Shown: in pieces, positions 1-11,925 of the stretch | Numbering within the stretch: the first letter of the stretch is position 1 | Layout: each line of letters starts with the position of its first letter | Assembly: GCA_021018995.1 (NCBI GenBank) | Contig: CM037588.1 | Coordinates: 87,518,765-87,582,764 of the forward strand | DNA from: Chloranthus sessilifolius | Lineage: Eukaryota > Streptophyta > Magnoliopsida > Chloranthales > Chloranthaceae | Length of the DNA: 64,000 nucleotides | Direction of reading: 5' to 3' | The notes under the pieces: generated by a model | Database searches by the model: none | Seen by the model: only the letters and a program-made list of their open reading frames with translations | Told to the model about the DNA's origin: nothing | Position numbers and translations under genes: made by a program

Positions 1-1070
1 AGATTCAGATCTGATGTTATGAAAATCCTGTCCAATGGCTACATTATCACCAAAGAGGAGGAAGAATTCAACTCATCCCTGTGCCATGATCCAATCCCTT
101 AAGGTTATAACCTGTCCACTTAAATGGTCACAGACTATCCCATAGGCGAACCACAGTCCAGAGATGGGTCAAAACAAATTAATCATTATAGGCACTACTT
201 CATCCAGGCTACAAAAGCTCAGGAATCCATAGGGAACCTCAACCTCTAAAGCTCTATGTGTGGGGCTAAGGCTGTATAGGACCATGATAGCCCAAACACA
301 TAGAACCAGCAAGAGGTTGAGTACCACCTTAGATCCAGCTGTCCATTGCTTGAGTGGGGCTGTAATGGTCTAGTCATAAGCCTACAATCTCCATAACCAG
401 ATCAGATCTAACATCTGATGGTGGGTCTATACAAATATATGGGGAGTCTGCTTCTGCACAATCTCCTCCCAGGCTTAACAGCTCTGGCTCGGGGAAGAAG
501 GATCCATCTTGGATCGGCGGGTTGGATTCCCCCTAAGGCTATAACCTATCCACTTAAATGGTCACAGACTATCCCAGAGGCTATCCTCCTCATGGAGCCC
601 ATGACAAAACAAGTTAATTGTTGCTACCACCATGGTCACAAAGCTACCAGCTAAGGCTTCCATGGGGATTTCAGATCTAGTGGGCCCTATGGTGGGGCTA
701 AGGCTGTAAAGGACCATGATAGCCCAGACACACAGGTCACTTGGATCTGAATGGGTCCTTAGAATCATTCCTCCATTGCTTTGAAACATAGCCAAAGCAA
801 TGGCGGATCACAAGGCAGCAGCCTTGCACAGAACAGCTCACAAATACACAAATCCCATAAGAGTACAAATCCTATTACACAAACTCCATTAATCTAATCT
901 CAATAAACATACAAAGGCATGGCCAGCAAGTGCTGAGCCATGGAGAGAAGAAAAAGAAGAAAAAGAAAACTACTTACAGCTATAGAGAAACAGAAAAGAA
1001 AACGATCTCCGATCAAAAAGTCTCAAGGATTCTCAAAAGAAAGATCCCCCCTAAACCTAACCAGGCTTAG

Positions 1071-1173
1071 GTTTATATAGCAGTGGTTGTGGCGGCGCAT
1101 TAGGGTTAGGAAACCCTAATTTTAGCGATGCCACGTGGCACATTAATGATCCTTGGATGCCTCGGGGCACGTG
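1071..1173 (-). promoter_or_regulatory. LTR core promoter: TATA box with two upstream G-boxes
   Basis: On the minus strand a CTATATAAAC box lies at 1071-1080. Upstream of it are two CACGTG palindromes, at 1132-1137 and 1168-1173. CACGTG is the plant G-box, bound by bZIP and bHLH factors. Its function here is inferred from spacing only. Confidence 0.5.
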
Positions 1174-1309
1174 CATAGAGATTTGAGCATGGAAGTGCGT
1201 GCCCTAATCCTTGGAAATCCCCAGTAAGTCCTTTACAGAATGTTGGAAGTTGGAGTTCAGAGCTTTGCTAGGTTGCATTTGATTCCCAGACTTGTCGCGT
1301 GGTAGCTCC

Positions 1310-1865
1310 AGTCTTCGCGTGGTTTAGTTTAACATTAAAGCTTCAGACGTCGTGTTGTTGCAGCTTCCTGATGCTTTTAGCAGTCGCGAGGTAGACAGTT
1401 AAGCTCTCGCTGGGTTGGGCTTCGCGCAGTTGGATTGATAATTTGTGAATAGCGTGGGAACTACGCGAGCTTTCCTCTTCACATCACGAGGCTAATTCTA
1501 GCTTTCGCGAGACTGCTTTCTTTCTGAACAGCGCGAGAACTGCGCGACAGGTTCTCTTGATATTTGCATCCCACGGCGACTGCGCGACAATTGCGCGAGG
1601 TAGGATTCTGAGGCTCTCTCTCCTCTGCTGTTCTGAGTGAACCACGCGAGGGTGAGAGGGGTCATCTTGAACTGTGTGGGAGCTGCGCGACCTTTAACTT
1701 CTAAACTTCGTGAGAGCTGTGCGACTCAAGGCTTCTGAAGTTCTTCTGTCACTCTACAATGCGAGAACTTGTTTGTGAAGTCTTGGGACTTCGCGAGGAC
1801 TGCGCAAAGTTTATTTTTTTAAATCCTCTGGAGCTTTGTCAGCTGCGCGAGGCTCTTCTATGGTC
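1310..1865 (-). repeat. CGCGA motif cluster in LTR U3
   Basis: About twenty degenerate copies of CTGCGCGAG / ACTGCGCGAC, in both orientations, are scattered over roughly 550 bases directly upstream of the LTR TATA box and G-boxes. The surrounding sequence is not CG-rich, so the CG dinucleotides are concentrated in the motif itself. Confidence 0.7.
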
Positions 1866-2052
1866 TGGATTCATGGTTCATTCTTCTGAGAGACTTCTGG
1901 TGCCAGAACAGGCTCCTTAGTAGAATTCATGGCCTTATTGCCCTGCTGTTTATTACCTACAGAAAACACTTAACAAGCATTTATTAGATGGCTAAGGGTC
2001 TAATCAAAGGCTAAGTTAAGGGGTGAAAAGTGGTACTTTTCAGGTCTTAACA

Positions 2053-2700
2053 AGAAAATACAGGTTACATTTGAATCCATAAAAGTGTACATTTGGTGTG
2101 ATGTCAGGGAAATTGTTGGGATTCATTGTCAGCAGGAGAGGGATCGAGGTCGACCCAGTCAAAGTCAAAGCTATCATAGAAATGCAGCCACCGTCTACCG
2201 AGAAAGAAGTTAAAGGGTTCTTAGGTAGAATAAAGTATATCAGTTGGTTCATTACACAGCTAACGCCTATCTGCAAGCTGATCCTCAGGGTGCTAAGGAA
2301 GAACTTGCCTATTGAATGGAACGATGATTGCTAGGCAGCGTTTGATAAAATCAAAAGCTACCTCCTTAACCCACCTGTGTTGGTGCCACCCGAGTCGAGG
2401 AGACCACTTTTGATGTATCTCTCCACAATAGATGTTTCGATGGGATGTGTCCTAGGGCAGCATGACGAAATAGGAAGAAGAGAGCAGGCCATCTACTATC
2501 TGAATAGGAAGTTTACTAATTATGAGATGCGCTATTCTCATATGGAGAAAGCATGTCTGGCCCTTGTATGGGCTACCCAGAGGCTCTGCCATTACTTGTT
2601 ATCCCAAGTCGTTCTACTTTTGGCCCGAATGGACTCATTGAAATACCTGTTTGAGAACCCGGCTTTCACTGGACGAACCGCATGATGGTAGCTTTTATTG
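2053..2700 (+). pseudogene. Tat-1 pol: end of reverse transcriptase and first RNase H
   Basis: Starts inside RT, at the KKYRLHLNP / KCTFG segment that follows the catalytic domain. It continues through GFIVSRRGIEVDP and the FLGRI thumb region (2098-2334), then the Ty3-type RNase H (2377-2685, with YLSTIDVSMGCVLGQ). An extra A near 2058 shifts the frame, TAA replaces a codon in NP-KC, and further stops separate the ORFs. Everything upstream (5' LTR, gag, protease, RT fingers and palm) is missing from the window because the Athila-type LTR is inserted at 2052/2053. Non-functional remnant. Confidence 0.85.
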
Positions 2701-3351
2701 TCTGAGTTTGACATCACCTACGTCACTCAGAAGTCGATCAAGGGGCAGGCACTCGCCTATCATCTGGCCAACAATCCTTTACCTGACTATGAGCCATTAA
2801 GGACTGAATTCCCAGATGAAGATATCTTGCTCATTACAGAAGATGATATAGAAGAAGCAGAAGAATCATGGATAATGTACTTTGAGGGGGCATCAAATTT
2901 CGAAGGTCAGGTAGTCAGTGCTATCCTAATCTCGCCAAAAGGATCACATGTACCAGTTTCTATCAAGCTCAACTTCCCCTGCACAAACAACATGGCCGAA
3001 TATGAATCTTGTGCCGTTGGACTGCAGGCAGCTTTGGACTTAAAAGTGACTCACTTTCGAGTATTTGGTGACTCACAGCTGATCATATGCCAAACGATCA
3101 GAGATTGGAAGATGAAAGATGAGAAACTGATCCCCTACCATGTGCACCTTGAGGATCTGATAGCTTGCTTCGAGAATGTCACTTTCTCCTATGTCCCACA
3201 GATAAGGAATCGCTTCACTGATGCATTAACAATTTTGGCATCAATGGTAGAAATCTCGTATGGAGTTGAGATGAAGATGATCATGATCGAACAGAGAAAT
3301 GAGCCGGCCTTCTGCCTCCAAATTGAGGAACCTACCAAGCCTGATGATTAG
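2698..3351 (+). CDS. Tat-1 second (archaeal-type) RNase H, open 217-codon segment
   Basis: The longest open segment of Tat-1. It opens with the FDITYVTQKSIKGQALAYHL tail of the first RNase H and then carries the extra RNase H that defines the Tat/Ogre lineage: WIMYFEGAS (2869-2895), NNMAEYE, GLQAALDL, FGDSQLII and a closing NRFTDALTILASM. In this family the first motif is normally FDGA; here the aspartate is glutamate (GAG at 2884-2886), so activity is doubtful. It lies in line with the first RNase H upstream and the integrase downstream, as expected for gag-pro-RT-RH-aRH-IN order. It was part of a polyprotein, so its ATG is not a true start. Confidence 0.8.
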   Translation: MSEFDITYVTQKSIKGQALAYHLANNPLPDYEPLRTEFPDEDILLITEDDIEEAEESWIMYFEGASNFEGQVVSAILISPKGSHVPVSIKLNFPCTNNMAEYESCAVGLQAALDLKVTHFRVFGDSQLIICQTIRDWKMKDEKLIPYHVHLEDLIACFENVTFSYVPQIRNRFTDALTILASMVEISYGVEMKMIMIEQRNEPAFCLQIEEPTKPDD

Positions 3352-3379
3352 CCACCTTGGTTCTCAGATATCAAGAATT

Positions 3380-4619
3380 TCCTCGAGACACTAACTTTTC
3401 CTGAGGGTACATCTAAGACGGACCAATGAACCATTCAATGTCTAGCAGCTGGCTACGTCATTTGTGGGGAATGCCTTTACAAGCGGTCTTATAATAACAT
3501 TTTGCTCAGGTGCCTTACAGAAGGTGAAGCGACCAATATCATGAACGAGATCCACGAGGGAGTATGCAGAGCCCACGTCAGCGGTCTAATGCTTGCTAAG
3601 AAAATTCTACGACAGGGATATTTTGGACCACTATGGAATCAGATTGCTACAAACATATTCAAAAATGCTATAAGTGTCAGGAACACTCCAATTTGATACA
3701 CGCTCCTACCATCGATCTTCACTGCATGACCACTCCTTGGCCATTTGCTACCTGGGGCCTTGACGTCGTCAGAATGATTAATTCAAAAGTATCAAACGGA
3801 CATCGGTTCATCCTTGTCGCCATTGAATATTTCACCCAGTGGGTAGAAGTGGCGTCATATGCCAATATTACGGCCAGTCACGTCAAGATGTTTTTCAAAA
3901 ATAATATTGTGTGCTGATTTGGAGTACCCAAGGATATTATCATGGACAATGGCACTAACTTTGTGAATAAGCGCATCCGAGCCTTCTACGAGCAATACAA
4001 AATCAAGCACCATCACTCGTCACCTTATCGACCTCAAACTAATGAAGCTGTGGAAGCTGCGAACAAGACGATCGTCTGCATCCTAGAGAGGATGGTTGTC
4101 ACTTACTGAGATTAGAGCGAAATGCTGCCATTCACTTTATGGGCCTACACAAAGTCGATCTGTACTGCTATAGGGGCAACACCATTCTCCCTTGTGTTTG
4201 GAACCGAGGCCATCCTACCGGTTGAGGTTGAAGTACCCTCGCTCCAAGTCCTTATAGAATCAAGATTACTCGAAGCAGAGAAAGAGAGATCCCACTTCGA
4301 ACAATTGAATCTACTAGACAAAAAGAGACTCCTAGCCTTGTCTCACACTCAAGTTTACCAGGGGTGAATCACACGCGCTTACAATAAAGGTGTCCTTTGT
4401 CGAGATCTAAAGATAGGAGACACTGTGTTGAAGAAGATCTTCCCATCACTCCACGCCGATCCGAGAGGGAAGTTCAAGCTTAACTGGGAGGGACCTTATG
4501 TCGTTCGGGAGGTGCTACCGAGATACGCCATCTGCCTCACCACCATGGACAGAGATCATCTTCCTAAGCACGTCAACATTGGATACGTCCGAGGTTCTAC
4601 GCTTAGTCTATCACGATAA
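3380..4619 (+). pseudogene. Tat-1 integrase
   Basis: Zinc-finger segment at about 3553-3690 (IHEGVCRAHVSG, then KCYKCQEH after a frameshift near 3640-3690). In the catalytic core all three acidic residues survive: GLDVVRM (Asp 3762-3764), IIMDNGTNF (Asp 3955-3957) and AVEAANKTI (Glu 4053-4055). The C-terminal module has FKLNWEGPYVVREVLPRYA, ending at TAA 4617-4619. Stops occur near 3915, 4107-4113 and 4364, so the protein cannot be made. The order and motifs match Tat-lineage integrases. Confidence 0.85.
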
Positions 4620-6006
4620 GGTAAGTATTGGTGAAACAGATACGTAACTGCTTAAGAACCACCCAAAAGAGGCTATCATTCCAAGCACAGTAGCCAAAAA
4701 GCATCCCTAAAAATAATGATATCCTTTGCTATCCCATTCGAGCTTGGGCCTTTCTTTCAATGAACCCCTTCCCCCCAAAAAAAAAGTGTACATATACAAA
4801 AAAGGGAAGTAAAGTTACCATCAAAATCTTAAAAAAATTAGAAAAGCAAACCCCTAAAAGAGATTGCCTGAAATGGAGCAAAAAGAATAAAAAAAATTAT
4901 ACAAGAATCATGGGGCATGTATAGTAAAACCCCCAAGGAAGTATGTTGAGAAAACTGAAGCCGTATCAAGGAAACCCTTTTAGCCCAGCATACCTTCAAA
5001 TCTTAACCTAATCCATGGCCAAGCTACACCTTGAAGGAAGCCCTCTTTTTAAGGTTCACAAGCAGTCATAGTATCTGTTAAGTCAACACAAGCCAAGTTG
5101 TGGGACGACGCCAGACCCCGTCCAACTAGCTATGACAGAATCAATGTCTATGTCGTGGCTTTTAAAAAAAAATGAAAGAAATAAATAAAATAAAAATACA
5201 ACCTCAAAGTAAGATGGACGTGGTGAAAACCTGAAAGGGCATTACGGGTAAAAACAACGAGTTTGTGTGGACCAGGTAAAAACTCTAAAGGACGCTTGGG
5301 GTAAGAGAGCTAAACCCATGGACGTGGTGAAAACTCGAAAGGACACCACGGGTAAAATGAGGGAAAAAATGGGCATGACGAATCCACCTTGGGCGTTGTG
5401 AGTAAAAGAGTTTTAAAAGAAAAATAACTGTTGGAATGGGTCGATAAGATTAATGTTTGAGGAGCCCTCTTGGTTACTCTCCCTGATCCCCTCTTCTGGG
5501 CCACTCATGCTAGTTCAAGTCGGGCCCCAACCAGAATTGTCTCCGTGAAGTAGCTTCATCAAATATATGACCCAAGGTAAGGAGAAAGGTTTGACTCAGC
5601 CCAAAGGGATTGATGTTCCAGTCTTGGTAAGGCTGCTAAAACTCCCTCAGATCCGACTACTTATGGAGGGGTCTGACCATGCTCAAAAGGGGACCTGATA
5701 TCTCACCCAGTGATAAAGGCACCACACCCAAAAAAAAGAAGAAAAGAAGCACATAAAACAAAAAAAAGAGAGAGTCTATATATAATAACTTTCCTTTTTT
5801 CTACACCGCTTACACCACATCCCAAAAAAATAGCCAGTGTGGTGTCTAGCGTTCCTTCTTCCCTTTTCTTTTCTATAAAAAGTATAAAAAAAATAACATA
5901 AAGAAAATATGTATACCAAAAAGACATGTGTATCTGTAAAGGGGTTTCTTACGCCCCATTTTTTATGTATCTGATCTGTGTAAAAAGTTATATGTGCAAG
6001 AAGGGA
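4620..6006 (+). other. Tat-1 spacer between integrase and antisense genes, no gene seen
   Basis: About 1.4 kb with A-runs. It contains the 'acgtggtgaaaac..gaaagg..acgggtaaa' block that commonly follows integrase in Tat elements, in four related copies (5218-5408). Short ORFs here have no recognisable domain. 5700-5930 is A-rich low-complexity sequence. Confidence 0.6.
5218..5408 (+). repeat. Four ~52-bp tandem units (two A/B pairs)
   Basis: Units start near 5218, 5270, 5322 and 5371. The first and third (ACGTGGTGAAAAC...CACGGGTAAAA) are closest to each other, and the second and fourth pair likewise, giving a 104-bp higher-order period. Confidence 0.65.
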
Positions 6007-7545
6007 TCAACAGCCTAGCTCGCGCTTCAAAGCACTAATCTCAGCACGAAAACCATCCTCCCGGACATTCCGCTCAGTCAGCCAACGACCATGCAGGCTC
6101 TTGTACCTCTTTCGAGAAGTATCAGCGGCTCCAAGGGCAACACATAGAGATCATTTCAGGCGAAGGACCTCGCTCTCTGGTATCTTTACTTTAACTTTTT
6201 CCTGTGCCAAAAGCTCATGCAGGACCCTCTTCTCATCAGTCAACAACTCAATACGGGCTCGAAGTGCCATCTCCTTCTGAGGCCAAGGGCCTCCCGTATC
6301 TACACTCTTCGGCTGATCCAGATGATCAGCAGTAGACTACTCAGTCAATAACCCAGCCTCATAATCAGGAGAGGACTGAACCGAATCTCCCTGCTCCATG
6401 TCACACATCAGCGTCGACTGGCGCGTCTCCCAAAGAGCAGCAATTCGATCTATCTCCCTAGAGGACCCCCTAGAAAAGATCAAGTCACATAGAGGGGGTT
6501 TTGTCTCACAAGGCAGCTGCTGAGAGCAGCCAAATTGACGCAACACCCGAAATGGGAAGTAGAAGGTGCTGCCAGTCAATCCTAAGAGGGTGATGCCCTC
6601 ATAATCTCTTAAACGAACTATGGGAAGGGTCTGGTCCAACCAGGGAAGCCTCCATATCAACTCGGCATCAGCCCACCAAAGCTTCAAAGCTAATGAATCG
6701 CCCTGCGGAAGCAAGTGACACCTACCTAAAAAGTATCAACCCGCCTCACCTCGAACAATATAAAAGTGGGGCACGGGCCCCAAGATAGCAAGATGCTCGC
6801 CTAACTAGACCTAAAGCAGTAAGGGGCATCACCGAAGGCTCTCCACCTTGCCTAGAGCAAATGCATCAAGGCATCGATGTAGTTCAGCAAGGACCAGGTG
6901 CATCACTGATCGACCCTCCACTAACTTAGTCAAGACATCGCAAAGAGCTAGGGAGAAGCTCTCTCCCCCAGTGAATAAAAGGGCTTCTGAGATGAGTCCG
7001 AGAGCGAAGGCTTTCATGTTAAAAATGTTCCTAACCGGCAATTTTTGAAGACTTTCATCACCGAAAAGTTCATTGAGGAATTTTAGCGAACACCTTGTGG
7101 GTCCCCCAACGACACTTTTCTCATACTCAAGTTTCTTTAAGCCAAGGGTGAGATGAACGGATTTGGAGTAGCCCGACCTCAGCATGACTCTTGCAAGGGC
7201 TCTACGAAGCTTCAGGCCGGACAAATTGAATAGCTCCTCAAGGGTTGGAGTTAGCTCCCACTTCCCAAAATGGAATACAAGGACATTTGTATCCCAAAAT
7301 GAAGCGGTAGCGTGAAGAAGGTCCCATTGTGGAAGAGCATCGAGGAAGAAGGGAAGGTGTGATAGGCCAAGCCACTCAAGATCAACAAGCTCGCTCTCAT
7401 TTAAACTCCCAAGCCAACTTTTAAGAAAATTGGGCCCCAAGCCCAAGGAGATGATGAGTAAATTGGTTTCAAACCCTCCATGTAAGGGAGGGTTGGAAGG
7501 CGGGTCCCTAGACGTATAAAGACCTTTGAAGAATATAAAATTCAA
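6007..7545 (-). pseudogene. Antisense DUF7745-like plant gene carried by Tat-1
   Basis: On the minus strand a 238-codon open segment (7545-6829) has FWDTNVLVFHFGKWELTPTLEELFNLSGL, the PTLEE-type block of plant DUF7745-like proteins found in transposon-rich genomes. Then comes a short gap with frameshifts or an intron (6828-6715). A second open segment (6714-6337) has LIWRLPWLDQ and GLTGSTFYFPFRVLRQFGCSQQLP; the RVLRQFG-x-Q-x-(I/L)P signature is shared with plant mobile domain proteins. A coiled-coil-like tail rich in Leu, Glu, Arg and Lys follows (6330-6007), with a stop in its middle and another at 6337. The family assignment is from memory of motifs, so moderate. It runs opposite to Tat-1 pol, downstream of it, as do the extra antisense ORFs known from some Tat elements. 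Confidence 0.5.
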
Positions 7546-8153
7546 TGTACGTTGATGGATCCACCCCTAGGAAAGCAAGAGGAGAAAGAATCAGTAAAAA
7601 AGATAGTCAAACAGAAAAGAGAAGGATTTTGGATTGTCCCAGGTAAATAAGGACCCACAGCTCCCCAGGCTAAAACTGGTGCAACTATTAGTTGCGCCAG
7701 TGCATTTGTCCCAAATTATTGCCTGGCGCAACTAATAGTTACGCTAGCACAAAATCCCACCTCCATGCCTTCCTTTTTTGAATTTTTTGGAATTTTGGGG
7801 AGCCATTGTTGGTTTCTTAGCCTGCTGACCTGATTCGCATGCTTTATGAAAATAGTTGCACCTAAGAAATTAACAGGGCACCTAACATTGAAATAATTTC
7901 ACTTTTGGTGCAGGAGAAACTCCCACCAAGACATGCGGCATCAAGGGCTTTTTTTTATGAGCGATCATCAAGGATCTTCCTGTGAGTAGGTGGATATGTA
8001 CAAGAGAGAGATAACATTGCAAATCAAAGAGAGACACTGAGCATATCTAACCAAAACATCATCAGAAAAGTGCCATTAATATCTGTTACAAAGGAAAAAT
8101 CCCAATAAAGTTGTTTCAAAAGTCCCAAAATGTTTGAACGAAGAAACTGAGGC
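7546..8153. other. Interval between the two antisense genes
   Basis: No coding sequence seen. It would hold the promoter of the DUF7745-like gene (minus strand) and the 3' end of the PMD gene. The only striking structure is the paired palindrome at 7678-7745. Confidence 0.5.
7678..7745. promoter_or_regulatory. Two inverted copies of a 21-bp palindrome
   Basis: 7678-7698 and 7725-7745 are each near-perfect palindromes built of arm GGCGCAACT, centre AAT, arm AGTTGCGCC (first copy in the reverse sense). They lie 27 bases apart, about 130-200 bases before the first ATG of the antisense gene at 7545. Related copies are at 11431-11451, 13597-13617 and 26879-26899. Role unknown; the position suggests a promoter element. 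Confidence 0.6.
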
Positions 8154-10632
8154 CTAATCCTCGTTCGCGCCCTTTGACTTCTTCAGCCAACGAGAGGAGC
8201 CCTGGTAAGTCCGCATATCCCCCACCCGGGACTAGGCCTGAGAAATTCTGCTAAGCAAAGATCGCGACTCCTTGGCATGTGCATGCTGGAAGTCATGGCC
8301 AAAATCAGAGATTAGGACCAATTGGGGGACAAGAATAAAAGGTGGTGGAACCAATAGGAAAAGCAGAGCAGTAGAATACTCACTGTCTCCACATCCCGAA
8401 GCTCCGCAAGGTTATGATGATACGCCGAATACTCCATAGCCAAATCAAAGTTCTACATTCAGAGGGATACAACGTCAGCTACCGGGGCAATCATAAAACA
8501 TATGCAAAAGGAGGCCAAAACAAAAGAGAGATGGGTCGTCAGAGAGCTTACCCCTAGGATCATCTTAGGAGGAGGGACCCGGGCCACTTCAACAGAGATG
8601 CGCCTGCCTATCCACATCGGCACACAGGTCCGAGAGAAAGCTATCGTTAAGGCATCGAAAAGTCCCATAGACCACGGCTGGGTCACCACCAGGAGCACCC
8701 GCATGAGAGATACCCGACAGACCAGCTCCGGATGAGCCCTCACCTGAAGAGCCAACACCAGAGGAGCCAACACCTGAAGGGCCAGCACCTGAAGGACCTG
8801 ACTTTGAGGAGTCACCGATACCCGTCGCTACCCTGCCTTCATTATCCGAGCCATCCTCTTGAGCAAACTGTGAACAAAATAAAAATCTGCTCAGAAGGAA
8901 AAAAGGCCGAATCAAAAGAAGAGGAGACTAATTTGAAAAAGAAAAGGGAGTTACCTGCCCGCGTGGGCCACCAAATGAAAGGAAATTGGCGCTAGGGATG
9001 AAGCACGACAAGATGAACTGATACGGCAGGCACTTATACCATATGTGATAATCTCCAGGCATGAGAAGGGCATTGATGGAGAGCCCATTATTGAGGAAGG
9101 ATGCGGTGAGCTCCTTAACACTGCCAATAGGGTCCATGACATCGACAGGAGGGTCCATGGGTATGGCGTGGTAGCCTTGATACTGGTGCACCACTCTCTC
9201 CCCCAGATAGTAAACCCTCACCCATGCACCATAAAAGAGAACAGTGCGGCGGTTGTTGAGGAGGCACGACGGACCTACGGCTGCTCGATCTTAGAAGACG
9301 GAGTTGAGGTACGGATCATGGAGGATCTGTCCAAGCCAAGAGGTGGCCAATCAATCAAATAGGCGGCATAACAAATCAAGGAGAATTTTTGAGTTGAAAT
9401 AATCAAAGTTGAAAGGGGCTTTACCTGCTCAGGGACCATCAAGTCAACCGGGGACCTCAAGCCCATCTCTAAGTGCTTCAGGCCCACATCACGATGCCGG
9501 GCATGGTTCCAGTTACTAAGAAGAGGGTAGGTGAACGCGTCTAGATGAAGAAGTGGGCGCCCAGGATGAAAATGATGGTACCCCCATACCTGAGAAGTGT
9601 AGTGCACATGGGAGCAAGTCAGTGGGATATAGAGATCATCCAATTGAAACTGATAAGAACAAAAGGTTAGGGGTTACCTCCAATGTCGCCCAAAAGCCAA
9701 TGACGGATTTGGCTTCCCCAATAACGGCTCGGGCTACGCTGTACATCAACCAGGTGTATCTAGCTCTGCCCCAATCACACCTATGGATGTCTCCCCAATT
9801 GTCCATAACGCTCAGCAACACTATGTTGACTCAGCCACCACTCACATTAGTAAAAAGGGTCTTACCCAATAGAAGCAGGAGAGTGATGCGGGCCAGGATG
9901 ATCGCCCGCTCAGGCATAATATAAAGCACCCTATCTGGCTGCCCAAAATCCACCAACTCATGAGCCGTATAGAGTGTGGATAACTAGGTCATCTTGACCT
10001 TGGTGCCATGTATCTGCCCACGAGGGGGATACACCCCTATCATCCGAATAATGTCCTCCTTGCTCGGCACTGTGAGACTAGTGATCGGTAGGCCCCCCAT
10101 CCTAATACCCATAATCATTGCCCAATCAATGGGCCTCAAGGCCATCTCAGCATACGGCATATGGAAGGTCATAGTCTTGGGGTGAAATCGCTCAATTAGC
10201 GCCTTCAAGTACACCGTGTTGGCTCTCATAGGCAGACAGGATAAAAACTCCCCAAAGTCCACCTGCGCCAATAAGAACTTCACCACGGGGGGGACATAGA
10301 GCTAGAAATCATGAAAATCTAGCCATCCCCAACGGAATATGATAGAGGGAAGGTCCTGCATCCAAAGGAAAGTGCATCAGATCATAAAAATAAATCAAGG
10401 CCACACAAAAGAGAGAAATTGAATCTACCTCTTACCCTGCCTACTATACCAAAGTTTGAAATGTGACTATATTGTTGATGAAGGAGACCGACTCGGGCAG
10501 CCTCGCTCTGCATTTCAAGCCAGGGGCCCACTTTCCGCTCTACCCAAAAGAACTGCACCCCCATGGACCATAAACTATCTCGGGCCCCTCCACATGGCCC
10601 TCCTCGGGAACATACTCATCACCACCAGACAT
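8154..10632 (-). pseudogene. Antisense plant mobile domain (PMD) gene, eight exons, carried by Tat-1
   Basis: Minus-strand exons bounded by GT/AG: 10632-10436, 10355-9866, 9820-9678, 9649-9425, 9326-8955, 8867-8552, 8452-8394, 8285-8154. Exon 1 opens MSGGDEYVPEEG and needs a one-base shift near 10565. Exon 2 carries the PMD core: RFHPKTMTFHMPYAEMALRP then IDWAMIMGIRMGGLPIT. Exon 4 has VWGYHHFHPGRPLLHLDAFT. Exon 5 has DPYLNSVF, GPSCLLNNRRTVLFYGAW and VRVYYLGERVVHQ. Exon 6 has a Gly/Ser linker (GPSGAGPSGVGSSG type, about 8720-8810). The last exon ends RTYQGSSRWLKKSKGANED. Nonsense codons lie in exon 2 (9984-9986 and one near 10303), exon 5 and exons 6 and 8, so it is dead. PMD proteins (MAIN/MAIL1 family) are nuclear proteins linked to silencing, and the domain is also carried by transposons. 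Exon limits are read by eye. Confidence 0.65.
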
Positions 10633-11430
10633 TTTGGGGTAACAGGAAACAACTGCATCAGAGCGGATTAGGGATAAAGAACCGTTCTACACCATGCTAC
10701 AAGGGAAGGTAAGTATGCTCACCCTCGTTCTATTCATTTTCATAAAATAAAGACAAAAAAAAAACCCCTTTAGATTAAAAATGCAAAAAATCCCTCCTCT
10801 TTTCCGAGAATAAATAAAGGAGAAATAAAACTTTCTTTTTATGTTTAAAAATAAAACCTGCTAAAACACAAAAAAAATCATCACCATCGTCATTTCTTTA
10901 GGCTCCTAGAAAAAAAAAACAATCAAAACCCAAAACAAACCAAAAAGTTCCTTCTTTTTATAAAAAAAACAAAAGTTAAAAGAAAAAAATCCCTCTTTTA
11001 GGTTTAGAGAAGCAAGAAAATCCTTTCTAAAAATAAAAATATATATATATTGAGTGTTCTTCTTTTCTATGTTTATAAAAACAAAAACAAAAAAATCCCC
11101 CTCTTTTCATAAAACCGACAAAAAAATAAAACAATGCCTTAGGTAGTTTTAAAAAAAAAAACCAAAAGCAAAAAATCATTTACCATTTCCCTTAATTAAT
11201 CTTCAAAAAAGAGAAACAAAAAATCCCCCCTTTTTTCTAATTAATGTTCAAAAAATAAATTGATGAAAAAGACCAAAAATCCTTGCTTTACTTTCCAAAT
11301 AAAAACACAAAAAATGTATAAACCCCTTCCTTGTATGTACAAACAAAAACAACAAAAAAAGAGTATCTAAAAATGCATACATATTAGGCATCAATAAAAT
11401 CTTGAAGAAGATTGGGCCTTTTTTTGGCTT

Positions 11431-11451
11431 GGCGCAGCTAATAGTTATGCC
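11431..11451. promoter_or_regulatory. Tat-1 palindrome copy upstream of antisense PMD gene
   Basis: GGCGCAGCT, centre AAT, AGTTATGCC: the same palindrome as at 7678-7745 and in the 3' LTR, with two changes. It is placed upstream of the PMD gene that starts at 10632 on the minus strand. Confidence 0.55.
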
Positions 11452-11714
11452 AGCCACTTAGAAGCAGGTCTTGGGCCTGGTGCGGGTCAGCTACATGGCC
11501 CAGCTCCCCCTCACTTTGTTTGTTCCCTCCGGCAGATGCACGTGCCTCCCAACGGTGTGTCGATCCTCATTCGACTTACCCAGGAAGCCGTGCTAAGAAT
11601 AAAATGGACGAGAGCAATAGGCGTCCTGATCCTACATAGAAAAACATGAGAAAGTCTAAAAAATGATAAAAAGAAAAAAATTCCATAAAAAAGCCAAAAA
11701 TAATAGAACAACTC

Positions 11715-11925
11715 ACATAAATGGTAGAATAATTCACATAAAATAATAGTTCTAAAAAAAACAAAAAAAATCGCATAAAATAATGGCTTCAAAATCAAAA
11801 AATCACATAAAATGATAACTTGAAAATACCAAAAAAATCACATAAAATAACAGTTTCAAAATTCAAAAAATCATCACATAAAATGATAGAAATATCACAA
11901 AAATAAAACACATAAAATAACAACA
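11715..11925. repeat. A/T-rich minisatellite, about six units
   Basis: Units of 32-42 bases built on CACATAAAATAATAG followed by TTCAAAA and an A-run. Diverged but clearly tandem. Confidence 0.65.

Larger units (their letters stand above)
1..2052 (-). mobile_element. Athila-type LTR (minus strand), cut by the window edge
   Basis: Read on the minus strand, it begins TGTTAAGACCTG and continues with a segment close to the first 40 bases of the Athila-A LTR (TGTTAAGTGGTGAAAA, then CCACTTTTCACCC). Its far part carries the same 'GTCTGTGACCATTTAAGTGGA' type block as the R/U5 of Athila-A (two copies, near 120 and 560). It interrupts the Tat-1 reverse transcriptase: base 2053 resumes RT codons at once. 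The far end lies off the window, so it is not possible to say whether this is a solo LTR or the 5' LTR of an element extending to the left. The 1-2052 stretch holds no believable gene. Confidence 0.75.
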
